Positions 17,938 to 27,132 are shown, counted from the stretch's first letter. The stretch: DNA of 64,000 nucleotides from Eggerthella lenta DSM 2243 (GCF_000024265.1 NC_013204.1:1786180-1850179); one strand, 5' to 3'. Numbers and translations: made by a program. Notes: generated by a model from the sequence alone, not told the origin.

Positions 17938-18068
17938 TGCAATCGACCATATGCTTCTTCATCGGCATGGCGATGATGGCGTGCGCGATCGTGGGGTACG
18001 CCTGCATTCGGGTGGGCGCCATGAGCGAACGTGAGGAAATGCTCGCCGAGGGCAAGCGGGAACCCTAG
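17937..18068 (+). CDS. 43-residue membrane peptide
   Basis: An ATG overlapping the sortase stop (TGATG) with GGGAGGAGGT before it gives a short protein: one membrane helix (ICFFIGMAMMACAIVGYACI) and a charged tail (SEREEMLAEGK). Function unknown. The strong ribosome site and coupling argue it is translated. It is the last gene of the conjugation operon; the transposon at 18088 begins 19 bp after its stop. Confidence 0.6.
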   Translation: MQSTICFFIGMAMMACAIVGYACIRVGAMSEREEMLAEGKREP

Positions 18069-18087
18069 GCTGCTTTCGGCAAAAAAA

Positions 18088-18210
18088 GGGTATGTAAAAC
18101 AAGTGGTTGGAAATTGGTAAATCTCTGGTTGGTTGCTGTTGAGTCTAAATCAACTCATCCAACCATCTTTCTAACAGCTGGAGCTGCAATAATCCAACCA
18201 CTTATTTAAC
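18088..18210. repeat. Left terminal iteron array of the R-M transposon
   Basis: Four copies of CCAACCA-N4-TTTAAC-like sites: two on the minus strand (18088-18110 including the terminus, and 18116-18132) and two on the plus strand (18159-18175, 18194-18210), so the array is a large palindrome. The last copy overlaps the 3' end of the HEPN-like gene. Probably transposase-binding sites. Confidence 0.7.
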
Positions 18211-18837
18211 GTCTCTATGTATCATGTCGAAGTCAATCAGCTCTAGTTGCTCTACGAACTTCTCTAGATATGAGGCGACTTCCTCGTCATTCACGAAGAG
18301 CGGCCTATCCTGCGTGAGCCTTCCTGAACTGTCCTGCGGATAGCGAAGACTGATGCCGTTGTCGTCGATGTCGGCTACGGCCTCTACGAATGCGCCCATA
18401 TTTTTGATGGCCCTGTTGTCCTCACGGCACCTCTGCCCTGGGAACCTCGAGAGCAGTGAGCTCCACAGCTTCGTGAGGCTGTGCTCTCTCTTGGGCTCGA
18501 CTCCGCACTTCCTAATCACCCTCTTGATAGCTAGTTCCATGCAGTGTCTCGTGAGGAACAGGACCGGGATCGCATAGGAGTGCTTCAGCATCACGTACAT
18601 CCCAGGTCGGTCGATGGCCCTTCTTCCGGCGGCCGCCAGTTCCTTCGCGGCGTTGAGGAACGAGCGGATGAACTCCTCCTCGAACATCTCGCCCTTGAGT
18701 TTTTCCTTCATCAAGACGGATGAGTCGAGCAGGGAGAAATCCCTCAGGGTGGGGTCGTTAAAGCCGTTCATCTGGGGCTTCATCACTTGACGCCCCACGT
18801 ATCTAGGAAATACATGCTCGGTGAATATGCTCCCCAT
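18202..18837 (-). CDS. HEPN-like protein, transposon passenger
   Basis: A 211-residue soluble protein. Its ATG overlaps the transposase stop by one base (TAATG), so it is co-translated with it. The middle (MLKHSYAIPVLFLTRHCMELAIKRVIRKCG, then REHSLTKLWSSLL) has the helix pattern of HEPN-type proteins, in which a long helix with RH..EL.IK is followed by an H-L-x-x-L-W segment. A classical R-x4-6-H RNase motif is not clear. HEPN proteins often act as toxins or defence ribonucleases; that role here is inference. The 3' end contains a terminal iteron of the transposon. Confidence 0.5.
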   Translation of the reverse strand: MGSIFTEHVFPRYVGRQVMKPQMNGFNDPTLRDFSLLDSSVLMKEKLKGEMFEEEFIRSFLNAAKELAAAGRRAIDRPGMYVMLKHSYAIPVLFLTRHCMELAIKRVIRKCGVEPKREHSLTKLWSSLLSRFPGQRCREDNRAIKNMGAFVEAVADIDDNGISLRYPQDSSGRLTQDRPLFVNDEEVASYLEKFVEQLELIDFDMIHRDVK

Positions 18838-20216
18838 TAATGGACCTCCCCAGTCGTTGCGTCGACCTTCACTCCCGACCTCGGGTCTATGAACTCGTCC
18901 ACGGCCTCGTCCTCGCGGTCGGGCTCGGTCACGAAGAGCGGGCCGGGAGCATCGATGCGAGGGCCGATCGTGAGCCCGTTGCTCGCGATGATGCGGTCGA
19001 GGTTCTGCCTGCGGTAGAGGGTCCTTGCCCGAAGCGTCTCGAACGAGTATCCGCGCCCTCTCATGTCCGTTTCGTTGATGAGCCGGTTCGCGCACTCGGT
19101 GTAGCCGTTCGAGATGCGGCTGGGGCATTCCCAGTAGTTGAAGATGAACTCGCGGTGGTTCTGGACGGTCCGAGCAAGGGCTCTGAACGGATCGAACTCC
19201 CTGCCATCGGGAATTTCCCGAATCCAGGCGTCGAACGCCGCCTCAGCCTCCTCGCGTGAGGACGGATGGTCGTCGTAAATGCCGAAGAAGTCCTCCTTGA
19301 GGTCGTACGCGGTCATCAGCGTCGAGTAGGAGGGGTCTTCCCGTAGCGCCCTTAGGGCCGACGCCTCGTAGGGGCTGAGGTCGCGTGTCCGCTTCCTGAG
19401 GGCGTAGGCGAGGCCCTTCTTTAGCTCAAGGCGGCCCTTCCTGTCGAGGGCTCCCTGGAGGCCCTTGCGGACCGCGTCTAAGGCCTCGTTGGCTCCCCTC
19501 ACGACATGGAAGTGGTCGATGACCCATGTCGCGTTCGGGGTGTACTTGGCTATGCTCCTCCAGAACGGCCGGTACATGTCGCTCGAGACCCATCGTACGC
19601 GCTCGAGGCCCTCCAACGAGGAGAAATAGGCGTCGAGGTCGGACTGCGTCCTGCCGGGCACCATGTCGAAGACCGTCCTGTGCTCGAGGTCGGTGATCAC
19701 GGTCACCATGCCGACCCTCTTGAGGTTCTTCTCGTCTATGCCCAGGAACGCCGGCACCTTGAAGCGAAGCCTCGAGGCGTTCTCGCGGACGTAGTCCTCG
19801 AAGACGTTCTTCACGGTGACGTGCGAGAGCGGGTACTCCTCGGCGACCTCGCGGAAGGTGAGCCTGAGTGAGCGCTGGGCGATGTCGGCGTATGCCGCCT
19901 CCGTCATTCGGTGACCCGCGTCGACCCCGCCTATCGCCGGGCGCCACACGTAGCCGCACTCCGGGCATCGCATCCGCGGGAACCCTATCTCGAGCCTCGT
20001 CGGGATGCCCAAGTGTGGCGTCGACACAACGCCGACGGTCCTCGCGCCGTGGCTGTGCAGCGTCCCGCCGCACTCGGGGCACGATGCGGGGACGGGCCCG
20101 CGGTATCTCAGGTCGAACTGCTGGAGCCTCCTGCCGCAATCGACCTTGGTCGCACTGCCGATGAGCTCGCAGCCCCGGACGCCGAGCAGCTCCTCGACGT
20201 AGCCCGCCGCGCCCAT
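18837..20216 (-). CDS. ISL3-family transposase
   Basis: A 459-residue DDE transposase. Zinc-finger cysteines occur as CPEC (46-49) and CPEC (84-87), then a helix-turn-helix (~110-145, SLRLTFREVAEEYPLSHVTVKNVFEDY). The catalytic triad appears intact: D161 in LGIDEKN, D213 in SSDMYRPF and E374 in NGYTECANRL. The ATG directly follows the hsdR stop with no gap, and the stop overlaps the next gene. A plain IS insertion would bring non-coding ends; there are none here. The cognate ends are the outer repeats at 18088 and 28404. Confidence 0.9.
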   Translation of the reverse strand: MGAAGYVEELLGVRGCELIGSATKVDCGRRLQQFDLRYRGPVPASCPECGGTLHSHGARTVGVVSTPHLGIPTRLEIGFPRMRCPECGYVWRPAIGGVDAGHRMTEAAYADIAQRSLRLTFREVAEEYPLSHVTVKNVFEDYVRENASRLRFKVPAFLGIDEKNLKRVGMVTVITDLEHRTVFDMVPGRTQSDLDAYFSSLEGLERVRWVSSDMYRPFWRSIAKYTPNATWVIDHFHVVRGANEALDAVRKGLQGALDRKGRLELKKGLAYALRKRTRDLSPYEASALRALREDPSYSTLMTAYDLKEDFFGIYDDHPSSREEAEAAFDAWIREIPDGREFDPFRALARTVQNHREFIFNYWECPSRISNGYTECANRLINETDMRGRGYSFETLRARTLYRRQNLDRIIASNGLTIGPRIDAPGPLFVTEPDREDEAVDEFIDPRSGVKVDATTGEVH

Positions 20217-23200
20217 CTATTCCCCCTTCGAGAGGTAGGAGGCGAGCTCGGCGATGTCGTAGCGCTTCCCCTGCGAGATGAGGTCGTACACCTGGTCGGC
20301 CAGGGGCTCGATCGCCTGCGGGTCGTCGAGCGCCTGCTCGGCGAGGTCTCCCAGCTCGTTGCTCATCATCGACATGAGGGCCCTGATGACGATGTTGCGC
20401 AGGCGCCCGTCCGCGAGGACAGCCTCCTTCGTGTTGCTCGTGTTCGTGATCTGCGTGTTGGTCACGGGGTCTGCCGCCACGGCGTCGGAGACCGCATTGA
20501 CGGCTCGGGCCTTCACGAGGGGGTCGCCCTCGTCGCCCCACGTGCGGTTCAGCCTCTCCACGATCCTCGCCATGGTGTCGCGCTTGGGAGCGGCGCCTGA
20601 GCCGCCCGCGCCCATCGGCATGAGCTCGCCGCCCTCGACCCCCTCGGGGACCTTCTGGGCCGATATGCGGAAGTCCCGGAGCACGAGGCCGCGCACGTCG
20701 ACGTCGTCGAGCGAGGTGCCCGCGATCCTGTGGCCGAGCAGCTTTGCGAAGCTGTAGAACACCTCGAGGTCGGGGTCGCCGAAGTCGAGCGCCTGGGACA
20801 GGAACGTGTAGGCGGAGCAGTACTTGGAGAGCTTCTTCCTGAAGGTCATCAGCTCCGCGACGCGTCCCGCCGCCTCGTCCGCGCTCCTCTTGGCCCTCTC
20901 CGCCTCCTCGGCCTCGCCGGCCGCCTCCGCCCGGTTGGCGCACTCCAGCCAAGTCTCGTAGGAGTCCCTGGCCGCCGCGAACCTCTCGCGGAAGATCTCG
21001 GCGGGCCCGGAGACGGCGGAGTAGAGGGCGGTCCTGTAGGCATCGCTCTCCCCGCCGGCTGCGAGGCCCTTGGACCTGTAGAGCGCCTCCTTGAACCCCT
21101 CGACGTCTCGCGTCGCGAACACGTCGGCCGCGTCGAGGGCGTCCTTCAGGTCGTAGACGACGTTCGGGTCCTGGGCCGCGCTCATCGTCGCGCCCTTGTC
21201 GTAGGTCTTGAAGGCGGCGAGAACCGTCTCGGGGTCGTTCACGAAGTCGACGACGAAGACCCTGTCCTTGCCGGAGCACGTCCTGTTGACGCGCGAGTAG
21301 GTCTGCACGATCTCGATGGCGTTGCCGAGCGGCTTGTCGACGTAGAGGGCGACTAGCTTCTTCTGGTCGAACCCGGTCTGGAACTTGTTGGCCACGATGA
21401 GCAGCCTGCTCTCGGGGCGGTCGAACGCCCTCTCGACCGGGCCCTGCCCGGTCGGGTTCATGTTGGCCTCGGTGTACTCGTATCCGCGCTCGATGAGGGC
21501 GAACGGGTTGTCCTCGAGGTACTCGTCCTCGGGCAGGACGCACCTGTCGCCCAGGACCTTCTGGGAGAAGGCGACGAGCGGCTCGCCGGGCACCTTGAAG
21601 CGCAGCCTCGGCTCGACCTTGGCGGGGTCGAGGTCCGGGCGGGCGCGGAGGTACGCCTCTATCGCGTACTTGTAGCGCACGACCTCGGGACGCCCGGAGG
21701 TGACGATCATGGCCTTGGCCTCGCCGTTCAGGAGCGGCGCCACGTTGTCGACGAAGTGGTCGATGATCCACTTGGCCTTCTCCATGACGTTCGTCGGGTG
21801 GAGCGAGCGCCACTTGGCGATCTTCCTCCTGGCGCGGCGCTCGTCGACGAGTCTCCCGTCGGCGTCCTCGGACTCGTCCTCGATTCTCGTGAGGGTCTTC
21901 AAGGGCACGTATCCCGAGAGCGGGTCGATGATGTAGCCCTCCTCGATCGCCTGCCGCATCGGGTAGAGGTGGAAGCTGCCCATGACCGGGTTGCCGTCCT
22001 CGTCCTCCTCGCCCGTCGGCGTGCCGAAGAGGGTCTTGGTCTCGGCCTTGGGGGTCGCGGTGAACGCGAGGAAGGAGACGTTCGGCGGCATGAGGTTGCT
22101 CGCCTGCATCTGGGCGAAGTAGGCGTCCATGACCGACCCGTCGTCGCCCGAGTCGTCGTCGAAGTCGAGCATCCTCTCGAACTTCAGCTTGTCCGCCGCC
22201 GCGTTGAAGGCGGTCTTGAGGGACGCCGCCGAGCTGCCCTCCTGGGAGCTGTGCGCCTCGTCGACGATCACCGCGAAGCCGGCGCCGTCGAGCTCGGGCA
22301 GCACCGCGATGTCCGGCCAGGCGTAGAGGAACGTCTGGATGGTGACCACGACGATCTCCCTCTTCTGGCGCAGGGCCTCGACGAGCTGGGAGCTCTTTGA
22401 GCCGTCCGAGACGGCGTTGCCCCTCTCGTCGCGGCCGATCATGACGACCTGTCCCGTCACCTTGGAGAGCTGGGAGATGGTCTTCTTTATGTTCTGGTCG
22501 AGCGACAGCCTGTCGGTGACCACCACGACGCTCGAGAACATCTTCTCGCCGTCCGCGCGGCGGAGCCTCGCGAGGTCGTGCGCAGCCCATGAGATGGTCT
22601 CGGTCTTGCCGGAGCCGGCCGAGTGCTCGATGAGGTAGCGGCGCCCCGCCCCGTGCTCGCGCGCGTCGGCCAGGACCTTCCTCTCGGCGTCGAACTGGTG
22701 GTAGCGGGGGAAGATCTGGGTCGCCTGTCTGCGCCACCGGCCGCTCGCGTCCTGCCTGTCCTCGACCTCCTCGAAGACGAAGCGGTCGAAGATGGACAGC
22801 CAGTTGTCGCGCTGGAGGATGGTGTCCCAGAGGTAGTGGGTCCTGTACTCGCCCTCCGGCGCGTCCGGGTTGCCCGCCCCGCCGTCGCGTCCCAGGTTGA
22901 ACGGGAGGAAGCGGGGCCTCGCCGACTTGCTCGGGAAGGGGCCGAGGTTCGTGCACATCCAGACCTCGTCCTCGGAGACGGCGAAGTGGACCACGGCGCC
23001 CCTCTTGTACATGAGCAGCGGGTTCTTCCTGCCGCCGTCGGGCTCCACCGGCTTACGTTCGTCGGCGTACTCGTCGATGGCGTCACGCACGGTCTGGGTG
23101 AGCTCGGTCTTGACCTCGCCGGTGGCGACGGGGATGCCGTTGACGAACAGGACGAAGTCGAGAGACTTGCTCCCGGCGGTCTGGTAGTGGACCTGGTGCA

Positions 23201-23645
23201 TGAAGCGCAGGATGTTGGCGTCGTAGCGCTCCCTCGCCCCGGGCACGCGCTCGTCGTCCGGGTAGCCCGCCATGCACTCGATGGTCTGATAGCCCGCCAT
23301 CTGGAAGCCCTTGCGCAGCGTGAGGACGGTGCCGTTCCTCTCGAGACTCTTCACCAGGGCGCGCTTCAGCTGGTCGGCCCAGCGGGCGCCCTTCTCTCGG
23401 CGCATCTTGTCGAGCTTCTCCGGCGCGGTGGCCTCGAGCCAGGCGACGAAGTCGTCGAACACGAGTGCGTCGTTCGGGTCGAACCCCGTATCGTCAGGTG
23501 AGAGGGCCCAGCCCGAATGCTCCAGCCCTGCGACCTTGCGAGATATGTAGCGCTCGAACGGCGCCTCCTGATGGATCTTCCGGCTGCCGTCGAAACTGAC
23601 GTCGAGATCGGATTTGCCTGGGATATGCATATCGACCTTTGTCAT
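20217..23645 (-). CDS. hsdR: Type I restriction enzyme, R subunit
   Basis: A 1,142-residue translocase-nuclease that, with HsdM and HsdS, cuts DNA lacking the cognate methylation. The PD-(D/E)XK nuclease residues are visible as D163 and GEVK (176-179). The SF2 motor follows: Walker A SAGSGKTE (~342-349), DEAH at 462-465, FTATPK, and motif VI in QTYSRVNRT. The length is full for the family. It starts 2 bp after the hsdS stop. No frameshift is evident, so the enzyme should be active if expressed. Confidence 0.92.
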   Translation of the reverse strand: MTKVDMHIPGKSDLDVSFDGSRKIHQEAPFERYISRKVAGLEHSGWALSPDDTGFDPNDALVFDDFVAWLEATAPEKLDKMRREKGARWADQLKRALVKSLERNGTVLTLRKGFQMAGYQTIECMAGYPDDERVPGARERYDANILRFMHQVHYQTAGSKSLDFVLFVNGIPVATGEVKTELTQTVRDAIDEYADERKPVEPDGGRKNPLLMYKRGAVVHFAVSEDEVWMCTNLGPFPSKSARPRFLPFNLGRDGGAGNPDAPEGEYRTHYLWDTILQRDNWLSIFDRFVFEEVEDRQDASGRWRRQATQIFPRYHQFDAERKVLADAREHGAGRRYLIEHSAGSGKTETISWAAHDLARLRRADGEKMFSSVVVVTDRLSLDQNIKKTISQLSKVTGQVVMIGRDERGNAVSDGSKSSQLVEALRQKREIVVVTIQTFLYAWPDIAVLPELDGAGFAVIVDEAHSSQEGSSAASLKTAFNAAADKLKFERMLDFDDDSGDDGSVMDAYFAQMQASNLMPPNVSFLAFTATPKAETKTLFGTPTGEEDEDGNPVMGSFHLYPMRQAIEEGYIIDPLSGYVPLKTLTRIEDESEDADGRLVDERRARRKIAKWRSLHPTNVMEKAKWIIDHFVDNVAPLLNGEAKAMIVTSGRPEVVRYKYAIEAYLRARPDLDPAKVEPRLRFKVPGEPLVAFSQKVLGDRCVLPEDEYLEDNPFALIERGYEYTEANMNPTGQGPVERAFDRPESRLLIVANKFQTGFDQKKLVALYVDKPLGNAIEIVQTYSRVNRTCSGKDRVFVVDFVNDPETVLAAFKTYDKGATMSAAQDPNVVYDLKDALDAADVFATRDVEGFKEALYRSKGLAAGGESDAYRTALYSAVSGPAEIFRERFAAARDSYETWLECANRAEAAGEAEEAERAKRSADEAAGRVAELMTFRKKLSKYCSAYTFLSQALDFGDPDLEVFYSFAKLLGHRIAGTSLDDVDVRGLVLRDFRISAQKVPEGVEGGELMPMGAGGSGAAPKRDTMARIVERLNRTWGDEGDPLVKARAVNAVSDAVAADPVTNTQITNTSNTKEAVLADGRLRNIVIRALMSMMSNELGDLAEQALDDPQAIEPLADQVYDLISQGKRYDIAELASYLSKGE

Positions 23646-23647
23646 GG

Positions 23648-24835
23648 TTAGGCCTCCATACAGTCGATTTTGCCGGTCACGGCGTGGTGGATGACGGACT
23701 TGCGGTACTCGCCGAGCTTCTCGATGAGCTGCTCCTGGCGGGCGATTGCCTCGTCGATGGCCGCGCAGCGCTCGTCGAGGTAGTTCGCGACGGTTATTTG
23801 CGTTTCAAATGGGGGTTCAACTATGGTGATGCCCTTCATCTCTGCCCATTTTGTGGTCCAAAGGTCGTCTACTATTCCGTGACCGTTCTTATAAAACTCA
23901 TCAGCAAATAGGGTCGTGTGAAACAACCAGTCATAGAAGCGTGGCTCCATATGTTCTCGGGGGATAAGTACCGTATTGATAAGGGATACGGAGCCATCTT
24001 GTCTTGCTATTCCGCATGATCCACGTCTATCTGACCTGCTGTTGATTACGAAGTCTCCCTCCATAACCAACTTCCTATCGTCATGCGCATCGGTCTTGGC
24101 AGCGCTATCAAGTTGAGGAACGATGCCTTGCATGGTTACGGACAATGGCTCGTAATCGCAATCGCTGACTTTCGTGTTGCGCAGGTCATAGACCTGTCCG
24201 ATTTTCGTTAGACGCCAATTCGCCGGCACCTCGCCGATCCAGTCGACTCCGCTGTCCTTCATCTCTGTGTTCGGGTCGAGGCCCTTCGTCACGGCATGCG
24301 CAATGAGTGACTTCTTGTATTCCTTGAGCTTCCCGATGACATCGCGACGCTTCGCGACATCCTCGTCGATGGCCGCGCAGCGCTCATCGAGGTATGAGAT
24401 GATTCGTCGCTGCTCCGCAAGTGGAGGGCGGGGGATTCTCGAATTGTCCCAGTCAAATTGAGTCATACTCGGCTTAGCCGTGTTGGTCATATATGGCTTA
24501 ATGTCAACACAGGTTGCAGCATAGTAGAAGAACTTCAGTGAGAGCTTTTTACTTGTGATTTTCGCATCAAAAGCTGTATCGACGTTCCAGTAGAGCCCGG
24601 TAACAAGTTGGGGGCAATCTAATGTTCCCTTTCGTCCAAGAAGCACCGCTGGCCCATTCTTATGCTCGCCACAGGTTTTAAAGGGTTCGCCCCCGCTGCC
24701 CCAAACCGGAATATCACCAGGCGTTGTGGGGTCGGAGCCATGTCCAATTGAAACATCCGCCTTTATCGGAACGATTTCCCAGTTGACCGGCACCTCGCCG
24801 ATCCAGTCAACGCCACTGTCCTTCGTCTCCCTCAT
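23648..24835 (-). CDS. hsdS: Type I R-M specificity subunit
   Basis: A 395-residue protein setting the recognition sequence. It has the two-fold layout: each half begins KDSGVDWIGEVPxNW, holds a variable target-recognition domain, and ends in a conserved coiled coil (SYLDERCAAIDEDVAKRRDVIGKLKEY and NYLDERCAAIDEAIARQEQLIEKLGEY). The two recognition domains differ, so a bipartite site is expected. The base composition of the variable domains (for example 24470-24720 and 23810-24100) is more AT-rich than the flanks, as is usual for exchanged domains. It overlaps hsdM by 4 bp. Confidence 0.92.
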   Translation of the reverse strand: MRETKDSGVDWIGEVPVNWEIVPIKADVSIGHGSDPTTPGDIPVWGSGGEPFKTCGEHKNGPAVLLGRKGTLDCPQLVTGLYWNVDTAFDAKITSKKLSLKFFYYAATCVDIKPYMTNTAKPSMTQFDWDNSRIPRPPLAEQRRIISYLDERCAAIDEDVAKRRDVIGKLKEYKKSLIAHAVTKGLDPNTEMKDSGVDWIGEVPANWRLTKIGQVYDLRNTKVSDCDYEPLSVTMQGIVPQLDSAAKTDAHDDRKLVMEGDFVINSRSDRRGSCGIARQDGSVSLINTVLIPREHMEPRFYDWLFHTTLFADEFYKNGHGIVDDLWTTKWAEMKGITIVEPPFETQITVANYLDERCAAIDEAIARQEQLIEKLGEYRKSVIHHAVTGKIDCMEA

Positions 24836-26907
24836 GCCAGGAACCCCCTCATGAGCTCGCCGAGGCCGTCCTCGAGCTCGAGGATCTCCTTAGCGATGAC
24901 TTGCGGGTCGCGAGGCTTCTCGTACTTGTAGAAATACCTGTTGAACGAGATGGTCGTTCCGACGACGCCAACCCCGCCGTCGCCGAGCGGGTTGGCCGTG
25001 AGCCCGCTCTTGGCGTCGTACTTCGGCTCGTCCTTTACGGACTCGTCCACCACGGCGTCGGGAGCGTAGGGCAGCACCTCGGTCGCCATGTAGTCGTTGA
25101 TTTCCATGCCGATTGGAACGTTCTCCGTGTCCTTGAGCTCGGGGTCGAACACCGGATTGCCCTTCGCATCGATTGCGGGAGTCGCGGACGGGTCTCGACG
25201 TCCGAAGACCTTGACGAGGGCGTCGGCGAGGGCGGCCTTCTGTGGCTTGGGCTTTTCGATCGCTTTGTGAAGCTTCTCGGTCGCAGCCAGGACCTCGCTG
25301 TATGTGAGCGAGGCGCCCTCGTTCTTCTCAACCCAGGAGCGAATGGCGGCGCGGCTCGCGTCCGACAGCTTCTCCATGGGCTTGCTGAGGGTAAAGAGGG
25401 CATCCAGCCCATCGACCGAGGGCTCAATGACAACGCGCAGCGGGCGCTGCGTGGTCACCTTGCGGTACATGAAGTTCTCGACCGGGACGATGACCGACCT
25501 GCCGTGGTCGTGCCCGTCTACGTAGGTGCGCACGATCCACGCGGCCTGGTCCTCGCCGATCTCGTAGCGCTTGTTCCCTTGGCTCTTGCGCAGGGCGGTC
25601 TTCTCCTCCGAGGCGTCGATGAGCTGCACGTACCCCTTGCGGTTCTCCGGCTTGTGGTTGTTGAGCACCCAGATGTAGGTTGCGATGCCCGTGCGGTAGA
25701 AGATCTCGGTCGGCAGCTTCACGATGCAGTCGACGAGGTCCTCGCTGAACAGCCAGCGGCGGATGCCCGATGGCCCGCTGCCGGCATCCCCGTTGAACAG
25801 CGGGGAGCCCGAGAGCACGATGGCGGCCTTCCCGCCGCCCTCCTTGGGAGGGGCCATCTTCGCCGCGACGTTCTGCATGAAGAGCATGCTGCCGTCGTCG
25901 ATGTCGGGCTTGCCGGCGCCGAACCTGCCATCGAACCCACGGCCCATCTCCTCGAGGACGGCGTCCTTCTCCTTCTTCCACTCCTTGCCGTAGGGCGGGT
26001 TCGTGAGCTGGTAGTTGAAGGTGCGTCCCTCGAACCTGTCGTCGTCGAGGGTGTCGCCGAGCATGATGCCGGCCGACAGGTCGGTCATCTGGTCGAGCAC
26101 GTCTCCCGAGCCCCCGGCGATATTGCGCAGCATGAGCGCGGCCTTGCCCATGGCCCAGGTCGCGTCCTCGAGCTCCTGGCCGTAGGGGACAATCTTGGTT
26201 GGGCTCTTGAAGTGCCCCTTGTCGTGCCACTCGTCGAGCTGGTCGAGCGCGTCGCAGATGAAGCCGCAGGTGCCGCAGCTGCCGTCGTAGAGCGTGCGGA
26301 TGTCGCCGTTGTCGGCGTTGAGGAGCGTGTCCTCGTTCGCGAACAGGAGCGCCGTGGCGAGCCTCGCCACGTCCTTCGGCGTCATGAAGTCCTCGGCGTC
26401 CTGCGAGATCTCCTCGCCGTATCGCTGGATGAGGTGCTCGTAGATGTCGGTCATCATGCGGTCGGAGACCGTCTCGGGCCCGAGGTCGAAGCCCGAGAAG
26501 CGTGTGCACACCTCGTAGAGCATGCCCTTCTCATCAAGCTTCTCGCAGGTCTGGCGCATCTCGAAGCGCTGCAGGACCTCGCGGGCGTTCACGGAGAAGC
26601 CGTTGATGTAGGCCATGAGGGCGTCACAGGTCTTCGTCGCCCCGAGGTTGGAGAGCGTGAAGCTCGTGACGTTGTAGAAGCAGTGGCCGGAGAGGGCGCA
26701 GTACTTCGGGTCGTCGTCGTCCCAGACTCCCTTGGCGGCCTGTCTGCTCACGGCCGCCCGCGTAGGCTCGAGGGCGCACTCGAAGCGCCTCAGCACAGCG
26801 AAGGGAAGGATGAGCTTGTTGTAGTCGGCGGGGCGGATGACGTCGCGCACGTAGTTCGCGATGCTCCATATCTCATTAACGTAGTCGAACGCGGTCTTAT
26901 CGGCCAT
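24832..26907 (-). CDS. hsdM: Type I R-M methyltransferase subunit
   Basis: A 691-residue N6-adenine methyltransferase. The start at 26907 follows GAGAGG. An N-terminal helical domain (~10-160) precedes the SAM-binding motif I YDGSCGTCGF (207-216; the usual form is GTGGF, so one Gly is replaced by Cys) and the catalytic NPPYG (303-307). A C-terminal extension of ~180 residues with Lys/Pro-rich patches makes it longer than classical HsdM. It is the first gene of the operon; an IS1249-like element sits 41 bp upstream of the start. Confidence 0.92.
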   Translation of the reverse strand: MADKTAFDYVNEIWSIANYVRDVIRPADYNKLILPFAVLRRFECALEPTRAAVSRQAAKGVWDDDDPKYCALSGHCFYNVTSFTLSNLGATKTCDALMAYINGFSVNAREVLQRFEMRQTCEKLDEKGMLYEVCTRFSGFDLGPETVSDRMMTDIYEHLIQRYGEEISQDAEDFMTPKDVARLATALLFANEDTLLNADNGDIRTLYDGSCGTCGFICDALDQLDEWHDKGHFKSPTKIVPYGQELEDATWAMGKAALMLRNIAGGSGDVLDQMTDLSAGIMLGDTLDDDRFEGRTFNYQLTNPPYGKEWKKEKDAVLEEMGRGFDGRFGAGKPDIDDGSMLFMQNVAAKMAPPKEGGGKAAIVLSGSPLFNGDAGSGPSGIRRWLFSEDLVDCIVKLPTEIFYRTGIATYIWVLNNHKPENRKGYVQLIDASEEKTALRKSQGNKRYEIGEDQAAWIVRTYVDGHDHGRSVIVPVENFMYRKVTTQRPLRVVIEPSVDGLDALFTLSKPMEKLSDASRAAIRSWVEKNEGASLTYSEVLAATEKLHKAIEKPKPQKAALADALVKVFGRRDPSATPAIDAKGNPVFDPELKDTENVPIGMEINDYMATEVLPYAPDAVVDESVKDEPKYDAKSGLTANPLGDGGVGVVGTTISFNRYFYKYEKPRDPQVIAKEILELEDGLGELMRGFLA

Positions 26908-26923
26908 GGTCGGACCTCTCTGC

Positions 26924-26947
26924 GTAAAATACATTCCCAACCATGTA
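26924..26947 (-). promoter_or_regulatory. Palindrome upstream of hsdM, split by the IS insertion
   Basis: Without the IS, GTAAAATACAT (26924-26934), an 8-bp spacer and ATGTATTTTAC (26943-26947 continued at 28290-28295) form a perfect 11-bp-arm palindrome 17 bp before the hsdM ATG. The right half also forms one of the terminal iterons. Position suggests an operator controlling the R-M operon. The IS has cut it in the right arm. Confidence 0.6.
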
Positions 26948-26955
26948 GGGTTATA

Positions 26956-27131
26956 GGCAAGAAAGTGTGTCCGTTTTAGGGGTGTAAGGGCAGGTCAAAC
27001 CCTCGATAAACCATCGTTTAAATTTCGGAGGCAGGTTTAAGTGCCTGGCAAGAATGTGTGTCCGCTTTCGACTTGACACCGCAGGTCAGAGGCCGTAAAC
27101 CGCCCTCTTAAATTCCGTGGTTCAATCACGG
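26956..27131 (+). repeat. Duplicated left end inside the IS
   Basis: GGCAAGAAAGTGTGTCCG with its downstream ~75 bp (26956-27030) is repeated in diverged form at 27047-27125 (GGCAAGAATGTGTGTCCG, GCAGGTCA, TAAACC, CTTAAATT). The inner copy is immediately before the transposase gene, so the IS carries two tandem left ends. Confidence 0.65.
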
Positions 27132-27132
27132 G

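Noticed and set aside
19426-22956. A very long minus-strand open frame over hsdR and the transposase gene
   Set aside because: Its translation is Arg/Gly/Pro-rich low-complexity text and covers two well-supported genes in another frame; a GC-bias artefact.
24901-26979. A ~690-codon plus-strand open frame opposite hsdM
   Set aside because: Val/Leu/Asp-rich antisense shadow of hsdM with no domain or ribosome site.
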